DNA of 34,056 bases, from NCBI GenBank assembly GCA_041920505.1, contig JBHGXV010000015.1:1-34056 (forward strand), given 5' to 3'. The stretch comes from JBHGXV01 sp041920505. GTDB taxonomy: Bacteria; Bacillota; Bacilli; Brevibacillales; Brevibacillaceae. This document shows, one piece after another, positions 7,296 through 15,086 of the stretch. Position numbers and translations under genes: made by a program. How positions within the stretch are numbered: the first letter of the stretch is position 1; each line of letters starts with the position of its first letter. The notes beneath the pieces were generated by a model. It was not told the DNA's origin and ran no database searches. It worked only from the letters and a program-made list of their open reading frames with translations.

Positions 7296-9290
7296 TTATA
7301 ATCGGAATCGGGTTGTCGTCTCTTGCAGCTTTGCGGACAATGTGGCCAAATGATCTGCCGCCTCCAGGACGTTTCTGAGCGCAAGGATCTGTTCGTCGGT
7401 CGACGCGTTGACTTCTTCGGATGCCGCCGCCGTTTCCTGCGAGACGGCATTCATCTCCTGAATCGCCTGCACGACGTCGTCCTTCGCCTGGCTGATGGTA
7501 GCCATCTCGCCGGCGAACACGTTGACCTGTTCGACAATCTGTTTCATCGTGGTCGCGATCTCGGTGAAGGCATGTTCCGTGTCGCAAACGGCGGCAAACT
7601 GAACATCGGCGACTTCGCGGCCGCTTGCCGCCATTTCCGTAGCGGCGCGATGCGCTTCCGCCTGGATCGTCTCCACCCGTTGGCGGATGTCCTCGGCCGC
7701 GGCGGTGGATTGAGCGGCCAGTTTTTGCACTTCCCCGGCCACGACCGCGAACCCTTTGCCGTGTTCACCGGCGCGGGCCGCCTCGATCGCGGCGTTGAGC
7801 GCGAGCAGGCTGGTCTGGTTGGAAATTTGCGTAATCACGTCGATGATCACGTCGATCTCCTTGGCCCGCTCGTCCAGCGCGCGAATGGTCTCTTCAATCG
7901 ATCCCATCACGCCCCGGCTTTGCTGCGTCTTCTCTTTCAACTGGTGAACCTGCTCCATGCCCTGCTGATTGACGCTCTCCATCGTCTGGCTGAGCGCTTT
8001 CATCTTCTGACTCGCCTCATTCATGTGTTCGATCGCATCGGCCAGGCGCATCATCTTGTCATTGCCTGACTCGGCGTTCTCCGCCTGGGAGACGGAACCT
8101 GCCGCCACCTGTTGAATCGTGCGGGCCACTTCTTCGCTGACGCGGGTCGTCTGCACGGCGGAGCTGTGAAGCTGCGTCGAAAAGGCGGACACGTCGCTGG
8201 CCGCGTGCACCACCTGTTGAATCAGGTCGCGCATCTCTTCCGTCATCTGGTTGAAGTAACCGGAGAGCATCGCCACTTCGTCTCGCCCTTTGCTTTCCAC
8301 CTTCACCGTCAGGTCCCCTTTGGCGAAACGGCCCATGCTCTCCGCCAGGCGGGTGATCGGACGGCTGATCCGGCCTGCCCCGACGTAGCAAGCGAGCAAC
8401 GCTACCAGCATGCTGACGCTGAAGATGGTGATCACGGTGTTGCGCATCGTGTCCAGCTTGGCGAACAACGCGTGCTTGTCAAAAGTTTGGCCGACAATCC
8501 AGTTCAAGCCGGGAATCTTGATGTACTTGAGCATCCGCTCCGAGCCGCCCTCGGCGTACTCGACCGTGCCGGAAGTCTCGGCGGAATCGTAAATCTGTTT
8601 GATGTACGGGTACTGATCCTTGACGTTTTTGCCCATCATCTCCGGGTACACGAGCGCCACCCCGTTGCCGTCCAGCACGAACAGAAAGCCGCCATACCCG
8701 GTTTCGGTTTTGCTCAAATCCTCTGTCAGCTTGTTGAGCGTAATGTCGGCGCCAACCACCGCGACCGGCTTTTTCGTCGCCGGGTCGAGCACGGCCTTCG
8801 CGGTCGTGATCACCACCTGGCCGTTGTCAGCGCTGATGTACGGATCTGACCAGATCGCCTTGTCAGGCGACTGGATGGCTTTTTGGTACCAGTCGCGCTT
8901 GCGCGGGTCATACCCGTCCGGCAGCTTGGCGTCGGGTTCGAGGAAAATTTTTCCGGTCTCGGTGCCGATGTACAGTACGCTGGTCGACGGATTCACCGTG
9001 CGGTATTTGTTGAAATTGTTGCGCAACACGTTCCAGGCATCCGGTTGGCTTACAATCTTGGCAGCGGCGTCCGTGCCCGCCCACAGTTCGACGCCTCGGG
9101 CGTAAGCGTCCAGATAAGACTGGATGGTGATGGCGGTATGGTTGAGCCCTGATTGCGCTGACTCCAGCACGTCCTGTTCAATCAACTGCCGCGATTGCGT
9201 GTAGTAGAAAAAACCGCTGACCGAAAACGAGACGGCCAACAGCACAGCGACAAAGATCATCATTTTGCTGCGAATAGAATGAAGTCCCAT
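7296..9290 (-). CDS. Methyl-accepting chemotaxis protein with periplasm-facing dCache-type sensor
   Basis: The 664-residue protein has the full transmembrane chemoreceptor layout. TM1 is near residues 10-30 (MMIFVAVLLAVSFSVSGFFY). An extracellular sensor of about 250 residues resembles double-Cache domains (segments DPRKRDWYQKAIQ, WSDPYISADNGQVVITTAK and VVGADITLNKL). TM2 is near 282-302, then a HAMP domain (RISRPITRLAESM, KGDLTVKV). The signalling coiled coil has the conserved hairpin TSLLALNAAIEAARAGEHGK at about residue 500. It should relay a small-molecule signal to CheA/CheW; dCache sensors often bind amino acids or similar ligands, but the ligand is unknown. ATG is preceded by AAGGAGA. 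No chemotaxis partner gene lies nearby. It interrupts the conserved mlpA-ymxH neighbourhood, and an acquired or lineage-specific insertion is inferred. Confidence 0.93.
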   Translation of the reverse strand: MGLHSIRSKMMIFVAVLLAVSFSVSGFFYYTQSRQLIEQDVLESAQSGLNHTAITIQSYLDAYARGVELWAGTDAAAKIVSQPDAWNVLRNNFNKYRTVNPSTSVLYIGTETGKIFLEPDAKLPDGYDPRKRDWYQKAIQSPDKAIWSDPYISADNGQVVITTAKAVLDPATKKPVAVVGADITLNKLTEDLSKTETGYGGFLFVLDGNGVALVYPEMMGKNVKDQYPYIKQIYDSAETSGTVEYAEGGSERMLKYIKIPGLNWIVGQTFDKHALFAKLDTMRNTVITIFSVSMLVALLACYVGAGRISRPITRLAESMGRFAKGDLTVKVESKGRDEVAMLSGYFNQMTEEMRDLIQQVVHAASDVSAFSTQLHSSAVQTTRVSEEVARTIQQVAAGSVSQAENAESGNDKMMRLADAIEHMNEASQKMKALSQTMESVNQQGMEQVHQLKEKTQQSRGVMGSIEETIRALDERAKEIDVIIDVITQISNQTSLLALNAAIEAARAGEHGKGFAVVAGEVQKLAAQSTAAAEDIRQRVETIQAEAHRAATEMAASGREVADVQFAAVCDTEHAFTEIATTMKQIVEQVNVFAGEMATISQAKDDVVQAIQEMNAVSQETAAASEEVNASTDEQILALRNVLEAADHLATLSAKLQETTTRFRL

Positions 9291-9402
9291 ATTCGTCTCC
9301 TTATTCCATTATGTTGTGTGGCAGTGGTATGTTGCGTAAAAAAAAAACAGTATTGCGGCTTATTTCTGAACCATGCATAAAAAAGAAAAGATTCCCTATT
9401 GT

Positions 9403-9873
9403 TTACGCAATTGTTCCGGTAGAACCGAATCCGCCTGTGCCGCGCTCCGTCTCGTCCAGCTCGTCAACCAGTTTCAGCTCCGCCTGAAACACGGGCATAA
9501 ACACAAGCTGGGCAATCCGATCGCCCGGCTTTACCACGAACGGACGCTCTTTGTCCAGATTGTGCAAAAGCACATGGATTTCGCCGGTGTAGTCGCTGTC
9601 GATCACCCCGACCGCGTTGGTCATCGACACGCCGTGCTTTAAGGCGTTGCCGCTGCGGGGAAAAACCAGCCCGACGATACCGGCATGCGGCATCTGCACC
9701 GCGATGCCGGTGGGCACCTTGGCCCGCTCGCCGGGAGCGATGACAATCTCCTGTTCGATGCACGCGGCCAGATCCAGTCCGGCGGAACCGGGAGTGGCGT
9801 AATAGGGCAGGGGAATCTCCCTGCCGATCATCGGGGAACAAGGTTTCACTTTTACTTGCAGATTGGCGCTCAT
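9403..9873 (-). CDS. dut: dUTP diphosphatase (trimeric dUTPase)
   Basis: The enzyme hydrolyses dUTP to dUMP and pyrophosphate, keeping uracil out of DNA and supplying thymidylate precursor. All five motifs of the trimeric family are visible in order: PGSAGLDLAA (residues 28-37), PRSGNALKHG (motif 2), GVIDSDYTGEI (motif 3 with the catalytic aspartate), GDRIAQLVF (motif 4) and the C-terminal arm RGTGGFGSTG (motif 5). At 156 residues it is of normal length. Motif 2 has Asn where Leu or Ser is common, probably tolerated. AGAGGAGA precedes the ATG. It follows the M16 peptidase by 46 bases and may be co-transcribed with it. Confidence 0.96.
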   Translation of the reverse strand: MSANLQVKVKPCSPMIGREIPLPYYATPGSAGLDLAACIEQEIVIAPGERAKVPTGIAVQMPHAGIVGLVFPRSGNALKHGVSMTNAVGVIDSDYTGEIHVLLHNLDKERPFVVKPGDRIAQLVFMPVFQAELKLVDELDETERGTGGFGSTGTIA

Positions 9874-9919
9874 ATGCTTGTCTCCTCTTGTCGTGTCTGT
9901 TGCAATCTTTCCTGTTCGC

Positions 9920-11176
9920 TTACTTTACCAGAGCGTTGCGGTCCACGTTGGCCGGGAAGCCGTCCAGCGGACTTACCATCGCCAGGGCGAGTTTGGAGCG
10001 GAACAACTCCCGCGCGACAGCGACGATCGACTCGTTCGTCACCTTGTCGATCAGGGCCGTGATTTCGTCCAGGGTGAGGTGGCGTCCCAGCAGCAGTTCG
10101 TTTTTGCCCAACCGGTTCATCCGGCTGTTGGTGCTCTCCAGGCTGAGCATCAGGCTGCCCTTCAACTGCTCTTTTCCTTTGTTCAGTTCCTTTTCGGTGA
10201 TGCCTTTCTCGCAGATGTCGTCCAGCACTTGTGTGACGATGTCAAACACCTGGCCCACATGTTCCGGCGCCGTTCCGGTGTAGATCGTAAACGTCCCCGA
10301 CTCCTTGTACGCGGAGTGGTAGGAGTAGACCGAGTAGGCCAGGCCGCGTTCTTCGCGGATCTCCTGGAACAGGCGCGAACTCATGCTGCCGCCGAGGATG
10401 TTGTTGAGCAGGATAAGCGAATAAATCTTCTCGTGGCCGACGGGATAGCCGGGCAGCGCGATGCACAGGTGGGCCTGCTCTGTCGCCTTGTGCTGGGCAA
10501 TCGCCTTGCCGACGAACGCCGGGGCCGCGACGCTGACAGGCACGCCGGGGCGGGCGAAGCCGGAAAACCGCTGCTTGATCGCTTCGATCAAACTGTCGTC
10601 GAAGTTGCCGGCGACGGTAATCACGGTATTGGCCGGCGTGTAACGGTCGTCGATATAGGCGAGCAGATCGTCCCGGCGCAGGCTGCGCAGCACGTCCTCG
10701 GTGCCGAGAATCGAGTAGCCGAGCGGATGATCGGCGTAGCAGGCCCGCGCGATCAGATCGTGGACGAGATCGTCGGGCGTGTCCTCGTACATCCCGATCT
10801 CTTCGATCACCACGTTTTTCTCTTTTTCCAGCTCTTCGGCGTCAAACACCGAGTGGAAGAACATGTCACTCAACACGTCCAGCGCAATCACCGCGTGTTG
10901 ATCCAGCACGCGGGCGTAATAGCACGTGTATTCCTTGGAGGTGAAAGCGTTGACGTTGCCGCCGATCTCGTCAAACGATTCGGCAATCTCCTTGGCCGAG
11001 CGAGTCGCCGTCCCTTTAAAAAACATGTGCTCCAAAAAATGGGAGATGCCGTTGTTTTGTTCACTCTCAAATTTGGAACCGGTTCCCACCCAGATGCCGA
11101 GGGCCACGGAACGAACAGATGAAATCTTTTCGGTCACAATCCGCAGACCGTTCTCGCAAATATGTCGCTGAATCAC
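9920..11176 (-). CDS. mlpA: M16-family zinc peptidase (MlpA/YmxG type)
   Basis: The 418-residue protein carries the inverted zinc motif HFLEH at residues 46-50, followed about 75 residues later by the third ligand region KNVVIEEIGMYEDTPDD. This is the pitrilysin/mitochondrial-processing-peptidase (M16) family. The C-terminal half is the non-catalytic partner domain, with ERGLAYSVYSYHSAYKESG and GMNRLGKNELLLG-like sequence. The position after ylxY matches B. subtilis mlpA (ymxG), reported to affect exoprotease levels; that role here is by analogy. The start is GTG with GAGGAGGATCTGA upstream. A promoter is visible at 11250-11278. The substrate is unknown. Confidence 0.93.
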   Translation of the reverse strand: MIQRHICENGLRIVTEKISSVRSVALGIWVGTGSKFESEQNNGISHFLEHMFFKGTATRSAKEIAESFDEIGGNVNAFTSKEYTCYYARVLDQHAVIALDVLSDMFFHSVFDAEELEKEKNVVIEEIGMYEDTPDDLVHDLIARACYADHPLGYSILGTEDVLRSLRRDDLLAYIDDRYTPANTVITVAGNFDDSLIEAIKQRFSGFARPGVPVSVAAPAFVGKAIAQHKATEQAHLCIALPGYPVGHEKIYSLILLNNILGGSMSSRLFQEIREERGLAYSVYSYHSAYKESGTFTIYTGTAPEHVGQVFDIVTQVLDDICEKGITEKELNKGKEQLKGSLMLSLESTNSRMNRLGKNELLLGRHLTLDEITALIDKVTNESIVAVARELFRSKLALAMVSPLDGFPANVDRNALVK

Positions 11177-11249
11177 TCAGATCCTCCTCTGTACGAAGCC
11201 AACTCTTGTGTACCCGGATAATGAAGATAAACATGAGAACACGTTTTTT

Positions 11250-11278
11250 ACTATAGCAAAATTCACCTGCAATCACAA
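11250..11278 (-). promoter_or_regulatory. Sigma-A promoter upstream of the M16 peptidase
   Basis: On the minus strand TTGTGA (11273-11278) and TATAGT (11250-11255) are separated by exactly 17 bases, and TGC before the -10 gives an extended -10 element. It lies in the 118-base gap between ylxY and mlpA, leaving a leader of about 70 bases. It probably drives mlpA and perhaps dut. Confidence 0.7.
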
Positions 11279-11294
11279 TAAGCGGATGGTTGCG

Positions 11295-12275
11295 TCAGCG
11301 CATATCCAACCGGCTGCTGGACAAGACATCGGAGACGGTGGTCACCTTGAGTCCGCGCTGTCTGGCCATGATGAGCAACCTCTCCAGTCCCTGTGCCGAG
11401 GCGGCTGTCGGGTGCATCAGCACCAGGACGCCGTTGTCCAGCTTCCGCCGGACGCGTTCGATCAACACATCGACCGGAGGCTGCCGCCAATCGACGGTGT
11501 CGGCTGTCCAGAGAATCGTTTTCATGCCGAATTCCTTGTGCGCGATGGTAACCACCGTCTGCGAGTACGATCCGGATGGCGGGGCGAACAGGGTGGGACG
11601 CACGCCAAGCGTCTTCTCGATCACAGCTTGTGTCTTGCCGATTTCCTGGCGAATCCGATCGCTGCCCAGTTGACTCATGTCGGGATGGGAGTAGGCGTGG
11701 TTGCCGATCTCGTGACCGCGCGCATGAATCGCCTTCGCCAGATCGGGAAAGCGGCGTACCCACGAACCGTCCAGAAAAAACGTCGTCTTTACCTGGTACT
11801 TGTCAAGCGTGTCCAGCATCTTTTCCAGGTACTCGTTGCCCCAGGCGACGTTGATCATGAACGAAACGGCCGGTTTCTCCGGGTTGCCCCGGTAAATCGG
11901 CAGCGATCCCAACTGTTCCAGCGAGACGGCGGGCGGCTGTTCACGGTAGACCAGTTGGTCGGGCGTGCGCAACCCGGTGGACGTCATTTCCTTCAGCGTG
12001 GCGTCGACGTCGATCACCTTGCCGTTGTAGCCGGGGACGGCCTTCCAGATCGGATCGACGTAGGCGTTGATCGGCGCTTTCTCGTACGTTTTGCTCCATG
12101 CCTCGATCTGCTTGCGCAGGGAGCCCTCGTCCGCGCCGACCGGACGGTCCACCCTGGCAGCCTCGTGCTTGATGACGCTCACATACTGGTCGATCGGCCG
12201 CGAGTTGACCAATGCCGCGAGCAACAGTCCCCAGACCGCAACGACGACAATTCGTGTGCCGATGTGCTTGTTCAC
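11295..12275 (-). CDS. ylxY: YlxY-type sporulation polysaccharide deacetylase homologue, catalytically degenerate
   Basis: The 326-residue protein has an N-terminal membrane anchor or signal segment (residues 8-24, IVVVAVWGLLLAALV). A linker of about 130 residues follows, then a NodB-like deacetylase domain (TTFFLDGSWVRRFPDLA, GHEIGNHAYSHPD, ILWTADTVDWRQP, VLVLMHPTAASAQGL). The HAYSH zinc histidines and the C-terminal MHP motif remain. The first catalytic motif, normally TFDDG, reads MINVAWGNE, so the catalytic base and one metal ligand aspartate are missing. This matches what is seen in the YlxY family of endospore formers. The GTG start is chosen for AAGGGTGGGAG upstream; a TTG 48 bases earlier lacks one. 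Its place after pnp matches B. subtilis. Confidence 0.9.
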   Translation of the reverse strand: MNKHIGTRIVVVAVWGLLLAALVNSRPIDQYVSVIKHEAARVDRPVGADEGSLRKQIEAWSKTYEKAPINAYVDPIWKAVPGYNGKVIDVDATLKEMTSTGLRTPDQLVYREQPPAVSLEQLGSLPIYRGNPEKPAVSFMINVAWGNEYLEKMLDTLDKYQVKTTFFLDGSWVRRFPDLAKAIHARGHEIGNHAYSHPDMSQLGSDRIRQEIGKTQAVIEKTLGVRPTLFAPPSGSYSQTVVTIAHKEFGMKTILWTADTVDWRQPPVDVLIERVRRKLDNGVLVLMHPTAASAQGLERLLIMARQRGLKVTTVSDVLSSSRLDMR

Positions 12276-12350
12276 GCTCTCCCACCCTTTGCGATGACCT
12301 TCTTTGGTTAATGTATGAAACAAGCGTGGACGTTAGAAGCCCATCGGAGC

Positions 12351-12401
12351 AAAAGAAAAAAGCTTGCGCACGGAAGTACCCTTCTCGCAGCAAAGCTTTT
12401 T
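12351..12401 (-). terminator. Terminator after pnp
   Basis: The minus strand has AAAAAGCTT pairing with AAGCTTTTT around a 30-base loop that can form further weak pairs, followed by a T-rich tail TTTTTTCTTTT. It starts 11 bases past the pnp stop codon. The core stem is A/T-rich, so some readthrough into ylxY is possible. Confidence 0.7.
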
Positions 12402-12412
12402 GGCGGTAATGA

Positions 12413-14545
12413 TTATTCGGCTTTGGCCTGGGCGGCCGCTTGTTCTTTCAGTACGGCTTTGCGGGACAGATTGACGCGCCCCTGTTCGTCGATCTCGGTC
12501 ACTTTCACCAAAATCTTGTCACCGACGTGGACGACGTCTTCCGTTTTCGCCACCCGCTCTTCCGCCAGTTGCGAAATGTGGCAGAGACCTTCTTTGCCGG
12601 CAAACAGTTCGATAAACGCGCCGTACTTTTCCACACGTTTGACCGTGCCGAGATAGGTCTGGCCCACCTGCACCTCGCGGACCAAATCTTCGATGATCTG
12701 TTTTGCCCGCAGGTTGGCTTCGTGATTGACGGAGGCGATGTAGATGCGGCCGTCCTGTTCGATGTCGATCTTGACGCCGGTCTCTTCGATAATCTTGTTG
12801 ATGACCCGCCCCTGCGGCCCGATGACGTCGCGGATTTTGTCCGGATTGATCGTCATGGTGAGAATCTTTGGCGCATACGGCGACAGCTCTTTGCGCGGCT
12901 CCGGGATCGTCTCCAGCATTTTCTTTAAGATGAACAAACGTCCTTCGCGCGCTTGGGCCAGCGCCTGTTCGAGGATCTCGCGGTTGATCCCTTCGATCTT
13001 GATGTCCATCTGCAGGGCCGTTACGCCTTTGGCCGTGCCGGCCACCTTGAAGTCCATGTCTCCCAGGTGGTCTTCCATCCCCTGGATGTCTGTTAGGATT
13101 GAGAAGTTTTTGCCGTCTTTGTCCATGATCAAGCCCATTGCGATCCCCGCCACCGGCGCCTTGATCGGAACGCCTGCCTGCATCAGCGCCAGCACGCTTG
13201 CGCAGATCGACGCTTGCGAGGTGGAACCGTTGGACTCGATGACTTCGGAAACGAGCCGGATCGTGTACGGGAACTCGTGCTCCGGCGGGATGATCGGCTC
13301 AATCGCCCGTTCGCCCAGCGCGCCGTGACCAATTTCGCGGCGGCCAGGCGGACGCAGCGGACGTGCCTCCCCGACGCTGTACGGCGGGAAATTGTAGTGG
13401 TGCATGAAGCGCTTCGACTCTTCCAGACCCAATCCGTCCAGAATTTGCACGTCTCCCAGCGCCCCCAGCGTACACACGCTCAAGGCTTGCGTCTGCCCGC
13501 GGGTAAACAGCGCGGAACCGTGCGTGCGGGAGAGAATGCCCACTTCGCAGGAAATCGGACGAATCTCGTTGAGCGCGCGGCCGTCGGGACGGATTTTTTC
13601 CACCGAGATTAGGCGACGCACTTCATCCTTGACAATGTTGTACAGCACTTCGTCGATCATCGGCTCCTGTTCAGCGAACGCTTCTTCGCCAAGTTGAGTA
13701 AGGAAGTGCTCCTTGGTCTCGGCCTTGACGGCGTCGATCGCATCGGCGCGGGCCTGTTTTTCCTCCACGCGGATCGCTTCCTTCAGGCGCTCTTCGGCAT
13801 AGCTGCGCACGGCCTGATCGATCTCGGGATCCACTTCGTGCAGGACGACTTCCATCTTCGGCTTGCCAATCTCCTCGACGATCTTCTTCTGGAAGTCGAT
13901 GATCTGCTGCACCACGCTGTGGCCAAACATGATCGCTTCCAGCATCACTTCTTCCGGCACTTCGTTGGCGCCTGCCTCCACCATGTTGATCGCGTCGCGG
14001 GTACCGGCGACCACTAGGTGCATGTCGCTCTTTTCCGCTTGCTCCACCGTCGGGTTGATCACGAACTGTCCGTCTACGCGACCGACGATCACGCCGGCAA
14101 TCGGCCCTTTAAACGGAATCTCGGAAACGCACAGGGCAGCGGACGTGCCGATCATCGCGGCAATCTCAGGCGAGCAGTCCTGGTCGACGGACAAGACGGT
14201 GTTGACCACCTGCACCTCGTTGCGGAATCCTTCCGGGAACAACGGACGAATCGGCCGGTCGATCAGCCGGCTTGCGAGAATCGCCTTTTCGCTCGGACGT
14301 CCCTCCCGTTTGATGAACCCTCCGGGAATTTTTCCGACTGCGTACAGCCGTTCTTCGTAGTTGACCGTCAGCGGGAAGAAGTCCAGCGGCTTCGGCTCCT
14401 TGGAAACGGTCACCGCAGAGAGGATGGCCGTGTCGCCGTAACGGACCAAGACCGAACCTTGCGCCTGTTTTGCCATCTTGCCAAATTCGAGCGTCAATTT
14501 TCGGCCTGCTAGGTCAAAATCGTATGTACGGTATTGTTGCTCCAT
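12413..14545 (-). CDS. pnp: Polynucleotide phosphorylase
   Basis: PNPase is the phosphate-dependent 3'-5' exoribonuclease of mRNA decay and also adds heteropolymeric tails. The 710-residue sequence shows two RNase PH domains. The first contains GSVLVRYGDTAIL, GGFIKREGRPSEKAIL and SRLIDRPIRPLFP. The second contains RTHGSALFTRGQTQ, the catalytic region DMDFKVAGTAKGVTALQMD, and EGRLFILKKM. A KH domain (KIRDVIGPQGRVINKII) and an S1 domain (GTVKRVEKYGAFIEL) follow. The ATG start is preceded by AGAAGGAGG at a slightly long spacing of 12 bases; an upstream extension is not family-like. It follows rpsO as in most bacteria, and readthrough from rpsO is likely since no clear promoter is visible in the 139-base gap. 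Confidence 0.98.
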   Translation of the reverse strand: MEQQYRTYDFDLAGRKLTLEFGKMAKQAQGSVLVRYGDTAILSAVTVSKEPKPLDFFPLTVNYEERLYAVGKIPGGFIKREGRPSEKAILASRLIDRPIRPLFPEGFRNEVQVVNTVLSVDQDCSPEIAAMIGTSAALCVSEIPFKGPIAGVIVGRVDGQFVINPTVEQAEKSDMHLVVAGTRDAINMVEAGANEVPEEVMLEAIMFGHSVVQQIIDFQKKIVEEIGKPKMEVVLHEVDPEIDQAVRSYAEERLKEAIRVEEKQARADAIDAVKAETKEHFLTQLGEEAFAEQEPMIDEVLYNIVKDEVRRLISVEKIRPDGRALNEIRPISCEVGILSRTHGSALFTRGQTQALSVCTLGALGDVQILDGLGLEESKRFMHHYNFPPYSVGEARPLRPPGRREIGHGALGERAIEPIIPPEHEFPYTIRLVSEVIESNGSTSQASICASVLALMQAGVPIKAPVAGIAMGLIMDKDGKNFSILTDIQGMEDHLGDMDFKVAGTAKGVTALQMDIKIEGINREILEQALAQAREGRLFILKKMLETIPEPRKELSPYAPKILTMTINPDKIRDVIGPQGRVINKIIEETGVKIDIEQDGRIYIASVNHEANLRAKQIIEDLVREVQVGQTYLGTVKRVEKYGAFIELFAGKEGLCHISQLAEERVAKTEDVVHVGDKILVKVTEIDEQGRVNLSRKAVLKEQAAAQAKAE

Positions 14546-14641
14546 GTGGCTAGCAGTCCTCCTTCTAAAGACGATATGTCCAACATGAATCATTTCTACT
14601 TTTATGTATTATTTCCTGCTGTCTCTGAAATAAAAGAAGTA

Positions 14642-14667
14642 TAAGAAAAAGCGGGTTTCCCCGCTTT
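14642..14667 (-). terminator. Terminator after rpsO
   Basis: A perfect 8-bp stem AAAGCGGG/CCCGCTTT with a GAAA loop runs into TTTTTCTT on the minus strand, 17 bases beyond the rpsO stop codon. It is a textbook intrinsic terminator. In many bacteria the rpsO-pnp junction hairpin is leaky and a site of RNA processing. Confidence 0.9.
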
Positions 14668-14684
14668 CTCATCGTGTCGGCCGA

Positions 14685-14954
14685 TTAACGGCGCAGACCC
14701 AGTTTGTCCACCAGCGCGCGGTAACGGGCAACGTCTTTTTCTTTCAGGTAGTTCAACAGATTGCGACGTTGACCGACCATTTTCAAGAGACCGCGACGGC
14801 TGTGATGGTCCTTTTTGTGGGTGCGCAGATGCTCGTTTAAGTTGTTGATGTTTTCCGTCAGAATCGCGATCTGCACTTCCGGAGATCCCGTATCGCTTTC
14901 GTGCGTGCGGAATTCGTTGATCAGTTGCTGTTTGCGTTCTTGAGACAATGCCAT
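14685..14954 (-). CDS. rpsO: 30S ribosomal protein S15
   Basis: S15 is a primary 16S rRNA-binding protein of the small-subunit platform. The 89-residue sequence starts MALSQERKQQLINEFRTHES and contains TGSPEVQIAILTENINNL and the rRNA-binding loop HKKDHHSRRGLLKMVGQRR. It ends ALVDKLGLRR, standard in sequence and length for the family. GGGAGGTGA lies upstream of the ATG. It has its own promoter at 15043-15072 and a terminator right after. The leader can sequester its Shine-Dalgarno, consistent with the known habit of S15 of repressing its own translation. Confidence 0.99.
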   Translation of the reverse strand: MALSQERKQQLINEFRTHESDTGSPEVQIAILTENINNLNEHLRTHKKDHHSRRGLLKMVGQRRNLLNYLKEKDVARYRALVDKLGLRR

Positions 14955-14959
14955 GATGA

Positions 14960-15006
14960 CTCACCTCCCTGTATCATCCCCGTCAGCCGAGTCTGCCGTC
15001 GGTGAG
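14960..15006 (-). promoter_or_regulatory. rpsO leader with potential to sequester the ribosome-binding site
   Basis: In the rpsO leader, CTCACC (15001-15006, read on the minus strand) is complementary to GGTGAG (14960-14965), which forms part of the Shine-Dalgarno GGGAGGTGAG. Flanking GAT and ATC can extend the helix past mismatches. The enclosed segment contains a smaller CCGA/TCGG pairing. S15 autoregulatory leaders of this general kind are known in Bacillales. The fold here is by eye, and binding by S15 is inferred. Confidence 0.45.
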
Positions 15007-15042
15007 AATCGGTCAGCCAAGCTGCGGTTTTGCAACAATCGG

Positions 15043-15072
15043 ATTATAGCACAGGCAACTGTGAAAAGTAAA
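15043..15072 (-). promoter_or_regulatory. Sigma-A promoter of rpsO
   Basis: The minus strand shows TATAAT (15043-15048) preceded by TGC, an extended -10. A TTTACT -35 (15067-15072) lies 18 bases upstream. It lies between the ribF stop codon and rpsO and would give a leader of about 80 bases. Confidence 0.75.
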
Positions 15073-15086
15073 GGAAAACAGCGGGG

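Noticed and set aside
6511..7587. Overlapping open frames on both strands between dpaA and ymxH
   Set aside because: They run through the chemoreceptor terminator, ymxH or dpaA in wrong frames and resemble no family; the gap itself appears non-coding.
9352..9378. Sigma-D-like element (GCCGCAAT) ahead of the chemoreceptor
   Set aside because: The -10 resembles the flagellar sigma pattern GCCGATAA, but no TAAA-like -35 lies at the required distance, so it was not called a promoter.
14546..14641. Possible promoter for pnp in the rpsO-pnp gap
   Set aside because: AT-rich hexamers are present, but no pair with acceptable match and 16-18 base spacing was found.
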